Part shown: positions 41,373-49,290 of the stretch, piece after piece
Layout: every line of letters begins with the position of its first letter
Numbering within the stretch: the first letter of the stretch is position 1
Translations under genes and position numbers: made by a program
The notes under the pieces: model-generated
Seen by the model: only the letters and a program-made list of their open reading frames with translations
The model's database searches: none
Told to the model about the DNA's origin: nothing
NCBI GenBank assembly: GCA_045130235.1
Contig: JBGUPJ010000004.1
Location: 1 to 64,000, forward strand
From: UBA1756 sp045130235
Lineage (GTDB): Bacteria > Bacteroidota > Bacteroidia > Bacteroidales > WCHB1-69
Reading direction: 5' to 3'
DNA length: 64,000 bases

Positions 41373-44363
41373 TCATTCCTCATACGCCTTCAATCCCGAA
41401 ATCTCTTGCCCAGGCACCAAACGTTTCAGCAACGGCACGAGGTCGTTCATTAGTTCGGTTTCCTTGCGTGTGCGGTCACGCCAACCTAAATCAAGGGGTT
41501 CAAGCAAGTCGTTCAATTTTTCGCCATCGAAAATCTTGCGATCTACAATGTCGTTCACAAAAGCCTGCAACGAGGCCACACTCAAACCATGTTTTTCAGC
41601 AATGGCCATCAATTCTTTGGCATATTTCTCCGTCTTGAAGACCTCGTATCCATCCTTGATTTCATCAACTGTTCGGCCATTCACGCCATCGAGACTGTCA
41701 ATGTAGGCGATAATGTCCTCGCGGTCGTCAAGCAAATTGGCACTCGAACGAATCAAATTAACCAATTCCTCTTTGGTCATCTTCCACTTGGCCGGCTGTC
41801 CCATGCACTTGGAAATCAATTCCATGATATAGTCGTAATCGATCATGGCCGAAGCAAACAAGACAAACTCAAAATCGAGTTCCTCTACCTCATTCGGGAC
41901 AGCGGTACCAGTTTTCTCTCGTCGCGTTTTCAGTTCGCGGGCAATGTCAAGATACGCCCCACGGAAGGCACGCAAATCATCCTCCGTAAAACCATAAGGG
42001 GCTTGTGCCTCTGCCGCAACAATTGGGGCATTCTCGTCCTCAACTTCCACGAGGTCAGTATATTGGTCGAGTTGTGTTTTGAGTCGCTGTACTTCCTTGA
42101 AGCATACGATGAAACCTGCCTTGGCATCATCACCTTTCAGATTGAACACTTCTTCGGCCTTGAAATCCAGATGATGGAGCGTCATAAAATCGCGCAAACC
42201 ACCCACCGCATCAAGGTATTTCTTCTTGATGACCGAAGCAGGTTCCACCAACCAAATCTGTCTTGCTTCTTCCTTCTTCTCACCAGAGAACAAAGCGATG
42301 GCGGTATCAACAGCCTCTTGTTGACCACGGAAGTCAAGAATGTTTCCGTAAGGCTTGCTGTCGTTTAGGATACGGTTGGTGCGCGAAAAGGCCTGCACCA
42401 AACCGTGGTATTTCAAGTTCTTGTCCACATAAAGCGTGTTCAGATACTTGGAATCGAAGCCCGTCAGCAGCATATCCACCACAATCGTGATGTCTATTTT
42501 GTTCTCATGGGCATAGTCCTTATTACTATATTGCTGGTTCTTGATGCGCTGCTGCACATCCTGATAGTAGGCATCAAACTCGGTCACAGAATGGTTGGTG
42601 CCGAACTGCTTGTTGTAATCGTCAATGATGGTCGTCAATGCGGCCTTCTTCTGGTCGGGTTCTTGCTCGTTGTCTTTTTGTTCCTGCGGTAGGTCCTCTT
42701 GAATCTGCTGAATGTCACGATTACCCTCGGCGGGCGGCGAGAACACGCAAGCAATGTTCAAAGGCTCGTAAGTATTATCCATCTCCAACTTTTGTGCTTG
42801 CACCTCCTTGAACAGATGATAATACTCAATGGCCTCATTGATGGAACCCGTAGCAAGGATGGCATTGAAACGCCCGTCAGCGGTGGCTGCACGATGCTTG
42901 CCCAAAATAGTACGCACGACTGCCGATTTCTTCACCGTTTCGCCCACCATGTCTGACTTTTCGGGCTTAAAGTAATCCACATGGAAACGCAGCACATTCC
43001 TGTCCTCAATGGCATTAGTAATAGTGTAGGCGTGCAGTTCCTTCTGAAAGACATCTTTCGTGGTCTTGTATCTGGCTTCTTCACCAGTTATTTGAGTATA
43101 GGTGGCATTCTCTTCAAAAATAGGAGTTCCCGTAAACCCAAATAACTGCGCTTTCGGGAAAAACTCCTTGATGGCTTTGTGATTGTCGCCGAATTGTGAA
43201 CGATGGCACTCATCAAAGATAAATATAACACGTTTGTCTCTCAACGGTTTGAGCCTTTCCTGATAGTTGCGGCGGTTTTGCGGGTCAAGGGCAATACCCA
43301 ACTTCTGAATAGTCGTCACTATTATTTTATCGGCATAGTCTTCGGAAAGCATACGGCGGACAAGTGCATCTGTGTTGGTGTTTTCCTCCACACAACCCTC
43401 TTGGAACTTGTTGAATTCCTCGCGCGTTTGCTTATCGAGGTCTTTACGGTCCACCACAAAAAGGCATTTCTCAATTTCAGGATTGTCCTTCAATAGCGTT
43501 GAAGCCTTGAACGAAGTGAGTGTTTTTCCGCTACCCGTGGTGTGCCAAATGTAGCCGTTGCCACGGTTCTCGTTGATGCAACTGACAATCGCCTTTACCG
43601 CATAGATCTGATATGGGCGCATCATCAGCACCTTCCGTTCACAAGCCACCAAAACCATATAGCGACTAATCATCTCGCCTAAGCGGCACTTTTGCAAGAA
43701 AGCATCCGAAAAAGCCTCCAAACCTGTTATCTTCTGGTTTTTCTCGTCAGCCCATTGATACACAGGCAGATATTTTTCCTCAGCATTGAAGTTGAAATGC
43801 TCCTTGTTATTATTGGCGAAATAATAGGTATTATGCTGATTGCTCACAATGAACATTTGCATGAAACACAGCAGCGAATTGGTGTAGCCGTTGCCGGCAT
43901 CGTTCTTGTAGTCCACAATTTGCTGCATGGCGCGGCGCGGACTGACATCCAAAGTCTTCAACTCAATCTGCACGACTGGCAAACCGTTGATGAGCAAAAT
44001 GACATCATAGCGCTGAAAACTGTTCCGTGTGTTCATGCGCAACTGGTGAATCACCTCGTAATCGTTCTTACACCAATCTTTGATGTTCACCAACATATAC
44101 TGTAGCGGCGTTCCATCTTCACGCATGAAAGTATTGCGTTCACGCAATCGTTTCGAAGCGTTGAACACATCCGAATCCGTAATTTCCTCCAACAAACGCG
44201 CAAATTCATTGTCAGTCAAATGACAACGATTCAAAGCTTGGAACTTCTCACGGAAATTCCGCTCAAGCGAATTCCTGTCATGAATGTCATCACGATAAAC
44301 ATATTTCAGGTTCTCGCTTAAATATCGGATAAACTGGTCTTCTATTTGTTTTTCAAGCGCCAT
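41373..44363 (-). CDS. hsdR: type I restriction enzyme, restriction and translocation subunit
   Basis: A 996-residue subunit with an N-terminal PD-(D/E)xK nuclease (VIHQLRMNTRNSFQRYDVILLINGLPVVQIELKT), helicase Walker A WHTTGSGKTLTSF, FIFDECHRSQFG (DEAD-box-like), FTGTPIFEENAT and later LLTGFDSKYLNTLYVDK plus QAFSRTNRI. This is the EcoR124-type HsdR, which pulls DNA and cuts it far from unmethylated sites. Length is normal and the frame intact. It is the first gene of the island's main strand, with its own promoter at 44432-44439. Confidence 0.95.
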   Translation of the reverse strand: MALEKQIEDQFIRYLSENLKYVYRDDIHDRNSLERNFREKFQALNRCHLTDNEFARLLEEITDSDVFNASKRLRERNTFMREDGTPLQYMLVNIKDWCKNDYEVIHQLRMNTRNSFQRYDVILLINGLPVVQIELKTLDVSPRRAMQQIVDYKNDAGNGYTNSLLCFMQMFIVSNQHNTYYFANNNKEHFNFNAEEKYLPVYQWADEKNQKITGLEAFSDAFLQKCRLGEMISRYMVLVACERKVLMMRPYQIYAVKAIVSCINENRGNGYIWHTTGSGKTLTSFKASTLLKDNPEIEKCLFVVDRKDLDKQTREEFNKFQEGCVEENTNTDALVRRMLSEDYADKIIVTTIQKLGIALDPQNRRNYQERLKPLRDKRVIFIFDECHRSQFGDNHKAIKEFFPKAQLFGFTGTPIFEENATYTQITGEEARYKTTKDVFQKELHAYTITNAIEDRNVLRFHVDYFKPEKSDMVGETVKKSAVVRTILGKHRAATADGRFNAILATGSINEAIEYYHLFKEVQAQKLEMDNTYEPLNIACVFSPPAEGNRDIQQIQEDLPQEQKDNEQEPDQKKAALTTIIDDYNKQFGTNHSVTEFDAYYQDVQQRIKNQQYSNKDYAHENKIDITIVVDMLLTGFDSKYLNTLYVDKNLKYHGLVQAFSRTNRILNDSKPYGNILDFRGQQEAVDTAIALFSGEKKEEARQIWLVEPASVIKKKYLDAVGGLRDFMTLHHLDFKAEEVFNLKGDDAKAGFIVCFKEVQRLKTQLDQYTDLVEVEDENAPIVAAEAQAPYGFTEDDLRAFRGAYLDIARELKTRREKTGTAVPNEVEELDFEFVLFASAMIDYDYIMELISKCMGQPAKWKMTKEELVNLIRSSANLLDDREDIIAYIDSLDGVNGRTVDEIKDGYEVFKTEKYAKELMAIAEKHGLSVASLQAFVNDIVDRKIFDGEKLNDLLEPLDLGWRDRTRKETELMNDLVPLLKRLVPGQEISGLKAYEE

Positions 44364-44427
44364 AACTTTCGATTTACATCCATTCTTTCCGTTCTGTGAA
44401 AGGGTATACTACTCCATGTTAAATCAG

Positions 44428-44454
44428 CTTGCAAAGATACAACTTCTTTGCAAG
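44428..44454 (-). promoter_or_regulatory. hsdR promoter with a perfect palindrome over the -7 element
   Basis: On the minus strand the -7 element TATCTTTG occupies 44439 to 44432. It is embedded in a perfect inverted repeat: CTTGCAAAG at 44428-44436 and CTTTGCAAG at 44446-44454, nine bases apart. The hsdR ATG is 65 bases downstream. A protein bound here would cover the promoter. Confidence 0.6.
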
Positions 44455-44509
44455 ATTTTATGGGGTGTCTTGTAACAAATTTTTATAATGCGAAAACAAT
44501 ATAGTGAAA

Positions 44510-44532
44510 TTGTGCCAATTCGATTGGCACAA
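44510..44532. promoter_or_regulatory. perfect 10-bp inverted repeat upstream of the hsdR promoter
   Basis: Arms TTGTGCCAAT and ATTGGCACAA are separated by three bases. There is no T tract on either side, which argues against a terminator, and the 10-3-10 layout fits a dimeric DNA-binding protein. It lies about 80 bases upstream of the expected hsdR transcription start and 20 bases past the GNAT fragment. Confidence 0.5.
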
Positions 44533-44551
44533 ATGTCAATAGATTTTCTTC

Positions 44552-44620
44552 TCACCCCTCACACTCTCCATCATTGACCCACTGCTTCGTGTTGCCGTCT
44601 ACTGCGAATAACATTGGCAT
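44552..44620 (-). pseudogene. GNAT acetyltransferase gene fragment
   Basis: A 22-codon frame whose middle, FAVDGNTKQWVN, matches MVADGNTKQWVN of the intact acetyltransferase at 33943-34452. Beyond this both sides diverge and the frame stops. Its first base overlaps the stop of the rhuM remnant. It is best read as debris of a second acetyltransferase gene at the island edge. Confidence 0.65.
44574..44599. repeat. 26-bp direct repeat, copy 2
   Basis: 25 of 26 bases equal 34331-34356, same orientation, about 10.2 kb apart. It lies in the acetyltransferase fragment. Confidence 0.75.
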
Positions 44621-45047
44621 CATTTTGTGGGCAGCGATTTGATGTTGTCAAGAAAATCTTTCTCCACTTGGCTTAGCGTATGCTGCTGGTATTTTTCTTG
44701 GCCGAATTGACTCGATAGCCGATGGAGATAATCATATCAAGATTATAGTAGTCGATCAGTTCCTCAACCTCGCCTCGCTTACCTCTATTTATGACAGTTG
44801 CAATTTTTGCAACCGTCATCTCTTGTTTTAGCTCTCCTTCCTTGAAAACGTTGGCAATGTGACGGCTAATGCCCGATTTGTCAACTCCAAAAAGCTGCGC
44901 CATTGCCTTCTGTGTCGCCCAGATCGTTTCGTCCTTTACCACAACCTGAATCACTCCTTCTTCTTCAGGAAGTTGGTATAATATGAATTGTGTTTCGTTG
45001 CTCGTCATATTGCATTCTGTCGTTTGAGATTCTTGGATGACTGCCAA
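44620..45047 (-). pseudogene. rhuM: RhuM-family virulence/toxin-like gene with internal deletion
   Basis: The first 110 codons match RhuM-family proteins: VVVKDETIWATQKAMAQLFGVDKSGISRHIANVFKEGEL, TVAKIATVINRGKRGEVEELIDYYNLDMIISIGYRVNS. Family members run on for about 200 residues, but here the frame ends after SAKKNTSSIR. In the next frame the DNA immediately continues with QQHTLSQVEKDFLDNIKSLPTK and a TGA at 44620-44622, which resembles the family C-terminus. So the middle of the gene is deleted and the ends joined out of frame. The likely start is the ATG at 45008 (MTSNETQF) or 45047. The function of RhuM proteins is not settled. Confidence 0.75.
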
Positions 45048-45055
45048 TCAGCCCG

Positions 45056-45063
45056 CAAAGATA
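45056..45063 (-). promoter_or_regulatory. -7 promoter element of the rhuM remnant
   Basis: The minus strand reads TATCTTTG in TTGTATCTTTGCG, just upstream of the remnant gene. Confidence 0.55.
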
Positions 45064-45108
45064 CAATATATTTATTAGAATACGGGTTTCTATATCCATT
45101 TTTTTAAG

Positions 45109-45116
45109 TATTTTTG
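45109..45116 (+). promoter_or_regulatory. -7 promoter element of pdxJ
   Basis: TATTTTTG followed by CA, 80 bases before the chosen pdxJ ATG. It lies back to back with the element at 45056-45063. Confidence 0.6.
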
Positions 45117-45195
45117 CAGCGGCAAATTGATGGTTTGCGACTCTTTTTTCCGAAGTATAACATTCGGAGTGATTGTACTAAAATATTATTCTAAG

Positions 45196-45918
45196 ATGAA
45201 GAAAACCCGTCTGAGTGTCAATGTGAATAAGATTGCAACCTTGCGCAATGCGCGGGGCGGCAACATGCCCGACCTGTTGAAGGTAGCGGCCGACTGCGAG
45301 CGTTTTGGCGCAGAAGGCATCACCGTTCATCCCCGTCCCGACGGACGGCACATCCGTTATGATGACGTTTACAACCTGAAAAAACAGGTTCGCACAGAGT
45401 TCAATATCGAAGGCTACCCTTCTGATTCTTTCAACGAGCTGGTACACAACGTTGTTCCCACCCAGGTCACGTTGGTTCCTGATGCTCCTGATGCACTCAC
45501 TTCCAATGCCGGCTGGAACACCCGCGACCACTGCAGCCAGTTGCGCGAACTGGTGGACTTCTACCATCGCGACGGTATCCGGGTGTCGATTTTTGTGGAT
45601 GCCGATGTGGAGATGGTGAAATGGGCCGCCAAGACCGGCACCGACCGCATCGAGCTTTACACCGAAAGCTATGCGCGCCTCTATCCCGACAACCCCGAAG
45701 CCGCCATCCGCGATTTTGTTGCCGCCGCACAAGAGGCACAACGGCAAGGCCTCGGCCTTAATGCCGGCCACGACCTCTCGTTGGTCAACCTCAAGTACTT
45801 CGCCACCCACATTCCCGACCTGCTGGAGGTGTCTATCGGTCACGCTCTGATTTGCGATGCCCTCTATCTCGGTCTGGAAAATACCATCCAACAATATCTA
45901 CAACAGCTTGATATTTAA
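45196..45918 (+). CDS. pdxJ: pyridoxine 5'-phosphate synthase
   Basis: A 240-residue TIM-barrel enzyme that joins 3-amino-2-oxopropyl phosphate and deoxyxylulose phosphate to make pyridoxine phosphate (vitamin B6). It shows LSVNVNKIATLRNARGG, GAEGITVHPRPDGRHI, VTLVPDAPDALTSNAGWN, FVDADVEMVKWAAKTGTDRIELYTE and GLGLNAGHDLSLVNL, all PdxJ blocks. An open extension of 23 codons upstream is rejected because the family begins at MKKTRLSVN. It marks the return to ordinary chromosomal genes after the defence island. Confidence 0.95.
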   Translation: MKKTRLSVNVNKIATLRNARGGNMPDLLKVAADCERFGAEGITVHPRPDGRHIRYDDVYNLKKQVRTEFNIEGYPSDSFNELVHNVVPTQVTLVPDAPDALTSNAGWNTRDHCSQLRELVDFYHRDGIRVSIFVDADVEMVKWAAKTGTDRIELYTESYARLYPDNPEAAIRDFVAAAQEAQRQGLGLNAGHDLSLVNLKYFATHIPDLLEVSIGHALICDALYLGLENTIQQYLQQLDI

Positions 45919-45922
45919 TTAG

Positions 45923-47077
45923 ATGGATAGGAAGCTGAATGTACTGCACCTGTTAAGCTGGTTTCCCACCCCTTCCGATCCTTACGCTGGCAATTTCTGT
46001 TTGAAGCAGATCCAATCGGTGTCGGATGCGGTGAACTCTGTCGTACTGTCCTGCTATCTGGATGACCAGATGGAGGAGAAACGCCGTGTGGAGGTGGTGG
46101 AGTATGCCAATTTCAAACACGTGTATGTGCATGTGCGCCGCACACGTTGGGAATGGTGGAACAAGTTCCTGCTTTTTTCCGCCTACCACTATGGTTTCCG
46201 CTACATCCGCCGTCATTTTTTCACTCCTGACCTCATCCACCAGCATGTGACATTGCCACTCGGACGCATCACCTACTTGTGGAGTCGGTGGAACGAACTT
46301 CCCTATGTGCTCACCGAGCACTGGACCATTTATCAGCCTCAGAATCGCGACATGATGACTCCCAGGACTTTACGCACCATTTGCACGATTGCCAACCGAG
46401 CCAAGCGTATCATGCCGGTGAGCGAGGATTTGGCGCACAATATGCAGGACTATGGCATCACCGCACCCTTCAGGGTGATTCCCAATGTGGTGGATACGCA
46501 GCTGTTTGTGCCGAGAAGCAGATACAACGACGGCAAAAAGCATATCCTGCACGTCTCTACCTTGCGCGAGGATGCGAAGAATATCTCTGGGATGCTGCGG
46601 GTGATAGCCCAGCTCGCCGAGCGGCGCCGCGACTTTGTGCTGGACATTGTACATGACTACCCGCGCCCCGACCTCGAACATTTTGTGAAAGGTAATCATC
46701 TGGAGGATGTGGTGGTGTTTCACGGCCGGAAAAGCGAGAGTGAAATTGCCGAATATTTCGGTCGTGCCGACTTCTTTCTCCTCTTTTCCAATTTTGAGAA
46801 CCTCCCGTGCGTGCTCATCGAAGCCTTCTCCTGCGGCCTGCCGGTGGTGACCACCAACGTGGGCGGAATCAGCGAAATAGTGGACGAGAGCCGCGGACGG
46901 TTGCTGCCCGCCGGCGATGAACAACAGCTATTGAAAGATGTGGAGTATATGCTCGACCACCATCAGGACTACGACCCTGCCGCCATCCGACAATATGCCG
47001 AAGAGCATTTTTCAAAACCAGTGGTGGGGAAACAAATCGCGGAGATCTATCACAGCGTAATGACCGTCATCGAATAG
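45923..47077 (+). CDS. family 4 glycosyltransferase
   Basis: A 384-residue GT-B enzyme. It opens with LNVLHLLSWFPTPSDPYAGNF, typical of GT4 enzymes of surface polysaccharide clusters, has ILHVSTLREDAKNISGMLRVIAQL in the C-terminal domain, and the donor-binding block FSNFENLPCVLIEAFSCGLPVVTTNVGGISEIV with the E-x7-E pattern. The sugar and acceptor are unknown. It starts 4 bases after pdxJ, so the two are cotranscribed; no other polysaccharide genes follow. Confidence 0.9.
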   Translation: MDRKLNVLHLLSWFPTPSDPYAGNFCLKQIQSVSDAVNSVVLSCYLDDQMEEKRRVEVVEYANFKHVYVHVRRTRWEWWNKFLLFSAYHYGFRYIRRHFFTPDLIHQHVTLPLGRITYLWSRWNELPYVLTEHWTIYQPQNRDMMTPRTLRTICTIANRAKRIMPVSEDLAHNMQDYGITAPFRVIPNVVDTQLFVPRSRYNDGKKHILHVSTLREDAKNISGMLRVIAQLAERRRDFVLDIVHDYPRPDLEHFVKGNHLEDVVVFHGRKSESEIAEYFGRADFFLLFSNFENLPCVLIEAFSCGLPVVTTNVGGISEIVDESRGRLLPAGDEQQLLKDVEYMLDHHQDYDPAAIRQYAEEHFSKPVVGKQIAEIYHSVMTVIE

Positions 47078-47142
47078 GGGGGAAAGCCCGGCTACGGTCG
47101 GCTAAAAGGCCATCCCCCACAGATGAGAACTCAGATTCTTAA

Positions 47143-49173
47143 CTATTTTACCACCAGCATCTTCTGCGACATCTGTCGACCGTTGCGGTCGATGGCGCGC
47201 ACCACGTACAGTCCGGCAGGAAGATCCTCCACCGAGAAGGTTACGTTCTGCTGTCCGTTGGCGGCCACACGTTTCACCTCGCGTCCCATCACACCATACA
47301 CCTTCACCTCCATCAGTCTGTCGGCCTCTACGGTCACGTGATCATGGGTGGGGTTGGGGTAAAGGAGGAAGCCTTGTGGGTTGGGCAGCGGCCGGATGTT
47401 GATGTAATCGAGCGGCTCGCCCCAAAGCGAGATATTATCGAATGAGTTGCTCCCTTGGTTGTAGGCACCGTCAACAGTAAGTCGCAGAAACACAGAATCT
47501 TTGTCGTTCACATCAAGGGTGCGCAGGTCGATTTCGCGCATCAGCCACACGGAGGTGGAATATACATCGCCAAAATCGTCGATGGTGTTGGAAGTATCGG
47601 GAATTGGGGCGAACAGCTCGCCGTCGAGGCTCCACTCCCAGGTGTGGGTTTCGAAGCCGGTGCTGCTGCGCTTATCCACAAAGGTCAGCACGATTTCCTT
47701 CCAGTTTTTGGTGGAGAATGCGAGCACTATTGACTGTCCGTTGGCGGTTCCCGTCTTGAGGGTCAGCGACTTGCCTTTGTAGGCGGAGGCACGCGGGTCG
47801 CCGCCCAGATCGCCGGTATTGTTACCTAATTGATAATCATCGAAATACGTGGATCCATGGGTGCTGTCGGCGTAGATGAAACAGTGGTTGTAGATCTCCG
47901 GGAAGCCCTCGTCGGTGTTGGCGGGCACTACCAGCGGTGCTTCGGGCTCAAAATCGTCAAAGCTCCACAAGGCCAGCAACGTGCGGGGCAGTTTGCAGGC
48001 GCTGTAATCGGAATGATAGTCGCCGTTCAGCAGCGGGTGTGAAGTGGCCTTCACATAGTAGCCGTCAGAAGAGAGTATATTGCTGATATAGAGAGAATAG
48101 CGGAAATTACGGGTAAGAGGTTTCGCCAATGTCAGCACAACCTGCCGCGTGGCAGACTGATACGAAGCGGAGGCCACTTCCCAGCCTCGTGAAAAGGCGT
48201 AGTGGGTAATGTCTTCAGCCGTCGTCGCATTCAGCTCCTTCGAGAAGGTCACCACCACGTGGCTCGCATCCTGTAGGGTAACATCGGTGACCACCGGCCG
48301 CAGGGCGTCTTCCGCCCCCACAGCGCCAAAGGTGTTGTACAGCGAGTCGCTGCCCCACAGCAGTTCCACCAGCTCGGGATGGTCGATCAGCGGATTTCTA
48401 TTATCTTGGAAACGGTTGAAAATAATGTTGTTACGATTAATTTCCTTCTGACTGACAGGGTCAGCAGCCGCCCAGCGTTTCAGCAGCTCCAATGCCCACG
48501 GCTTGAACTGCGATTTCAGTGTCATCTCTGATTCGCCAAAGGTCTCATCCTCATTCATATAACGGATGGAAATATATAATAAGGCGCGGGCCACATCGCC
48601 CTTGAACTCATCGGCCGGCTCAAATACTATGGTACTTTCCACAGAAGGGTCGCAGGTGGCGTAATTCGCATATCCCCAGCGAGTTCCGTTTTGCGAAATC
48701 TTGCGCGGCTGATACACATCACCATAGGGTGAGTTGTTGTGATAGCTCGAATTCACGTAGTGGTCGGTGGGGAAAACATGGTGCAGGTCGGAGCAGATAG
48801 GAAATGGATCGTTGTCGGCACAACTGTACGTGAAATCCGGATTGAACCAATTCTGGCAGAAAAGATGCTCGAAACTATACACATCGCATTGCGAGGTGGT
48901 GCCAGTGCCAGTAGCTGTGGAGGGGATGTGGCAGCAGGGGTAAGAATAGATGTCATATACGTAATTGTCGGGGGTGACATCCATATACCGGGTGGCATCG
49001 GTGCTGCCGAAATCGAGCACAAAGTGGTTGTCAATAATCTGACTTAAAGCGTATTGTAGCTCACGCCCTTTCTTTCCCAAAGCACTGTCGTAATAGTCAT
49101 CGGGAGCCTGTGCGTGTGTCGAGAAGGTAAGTACGGCGCAGAATAAAAAGAATGAAACGATAATTCTTTTCAT
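47143..49173 (-). CDS. secreted endonuclease I with T9SS sorting domain
   Basis: A 676-residue protein with a signal peptide (MKRIIVSFFLFCAVLTFSTHAQ) and an endonuclease I (EndA/NucM-like) domain at about residues 25-270. That domain has FEHLFCQNWF, DLHHVFPTDHYVNSSYHNNSPYG and the RALLYISIRYM helix, the beta-beta-metal nuclease pattern. A middle region of about 300 residues includes an Ig-like domain and a jelly-roll. The last 70 residues are a T9SS type A signal (LLYPNPTHDHVTVE, DLPAGLYVVRAID). It should degrade extracellular nucleic acids. The ATG at 49173 is chosen over an upstream extension because the signal peptide starts there and a -7 element lies at 49195-49202. Confidence 0.88.
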   Translation of the reverse strand: MKRIIVSFFLFCAVLTFSTHAQAPDDYYDSALGKKGRELQYALSQIIDNHFVLDFGSTDATRYMDVTPDNYVYDIYSYPCCHIPSTATGTGTTSQCDVYSFEHLFCQNWFNPDFTYSCADNDPFPICSDLHHVFPTDHYVNSSYHNNSPYGDVYQPRKISQNGTRWGYANYATCDPSVESTIVFEPADEFKGDVARALLYISIRYMNEDETFGESEMTLKSQFKPWALELLKRWAAADPVSQKEINRNNIIFNRFQDNRNPLIDHPELVELLWGSDSLYNTFGAVGAEDALRPVVTDVTLQDASHVVVTFSKELNATTAEDITHYAFSRGWEVASASYQSATRQVVLTLAKPLTRNFRYSLYISNILSSDGYYVKATSHPLLNGDYHSDYSACKLPRTLLALWSFDDFEPEAPLVVPANTDEGFPEIYNHCFIYADSTHGSTYFDDYQLGNNTGDLGGDPRASAYKGKSLTLKTGTANGQSIVLAFSTKNWKEIVLTFVDKRSSTGFETHTWEWSLDGELFAPIPDTSNTIDDFGDVYSTSVWLMREIDLRTLDVNDKDSVFLRLTVDGAYNQGSNSFDNISLWGEPLDYINIRPLPNPQGFLLYPNPTHDHVTVEADRLMEVKVYGVMGREVKRVAANGQQNVTFSVEDLPAGLYVVRAIDRNGRQMSQKMLVVK

Positions 49174-49194
49174 GATCTTAAATTTTAAACGGGG

Positions 49195-49202
49195 CAAAAG
49201 TA
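49195..49202 (-). promoter_or_regulatory. -7 promoter element of the endonuclease I gene
   Basis: The minus strand reads TACTTTTG followed by CC, 22 bases upstream of the chosen ATG. Confidence 0.55.
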
Positions 49203-49237
49203 AGAAAAAAAATTGAATATGCAACTGACTATAAAAA

Positions 49238-49270
49238 AGTTCCGCCGCTTGCATCGCAAGCGGCGGAACT
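49238..49270 (-). terminator. terminator of the PKD-lipoprotein operon
   Basis: A perfect 15-base-pair stem (AGTTCCGCCGCTTGC with GCAAGCGGCGGAACT) closes a three-base loop and is followed on the minus strand by a T run. It sits 20 bases past the stop of the lipoprotein gene at 49291. Confidence 0.85.
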
Positions 49271-49290
49271 ATCAAATCGTCAGTAAAAAA

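Noticed and set aside
34453..45047. Mobile element signature (transposase, integrase, tRNA attachment site) for the defence island
   Set aside because: No such gene or tRNA end was found at the borders; only the 26-bp GNAT repeat suggests movement.
44673..45047. Complete small DNA-binding protein (rhuM N-terminus as a full gene)
   Set aside because: The directly following out-of-frame match to the family C-terminus indicates an internal deletion rather than a naturally short protein.
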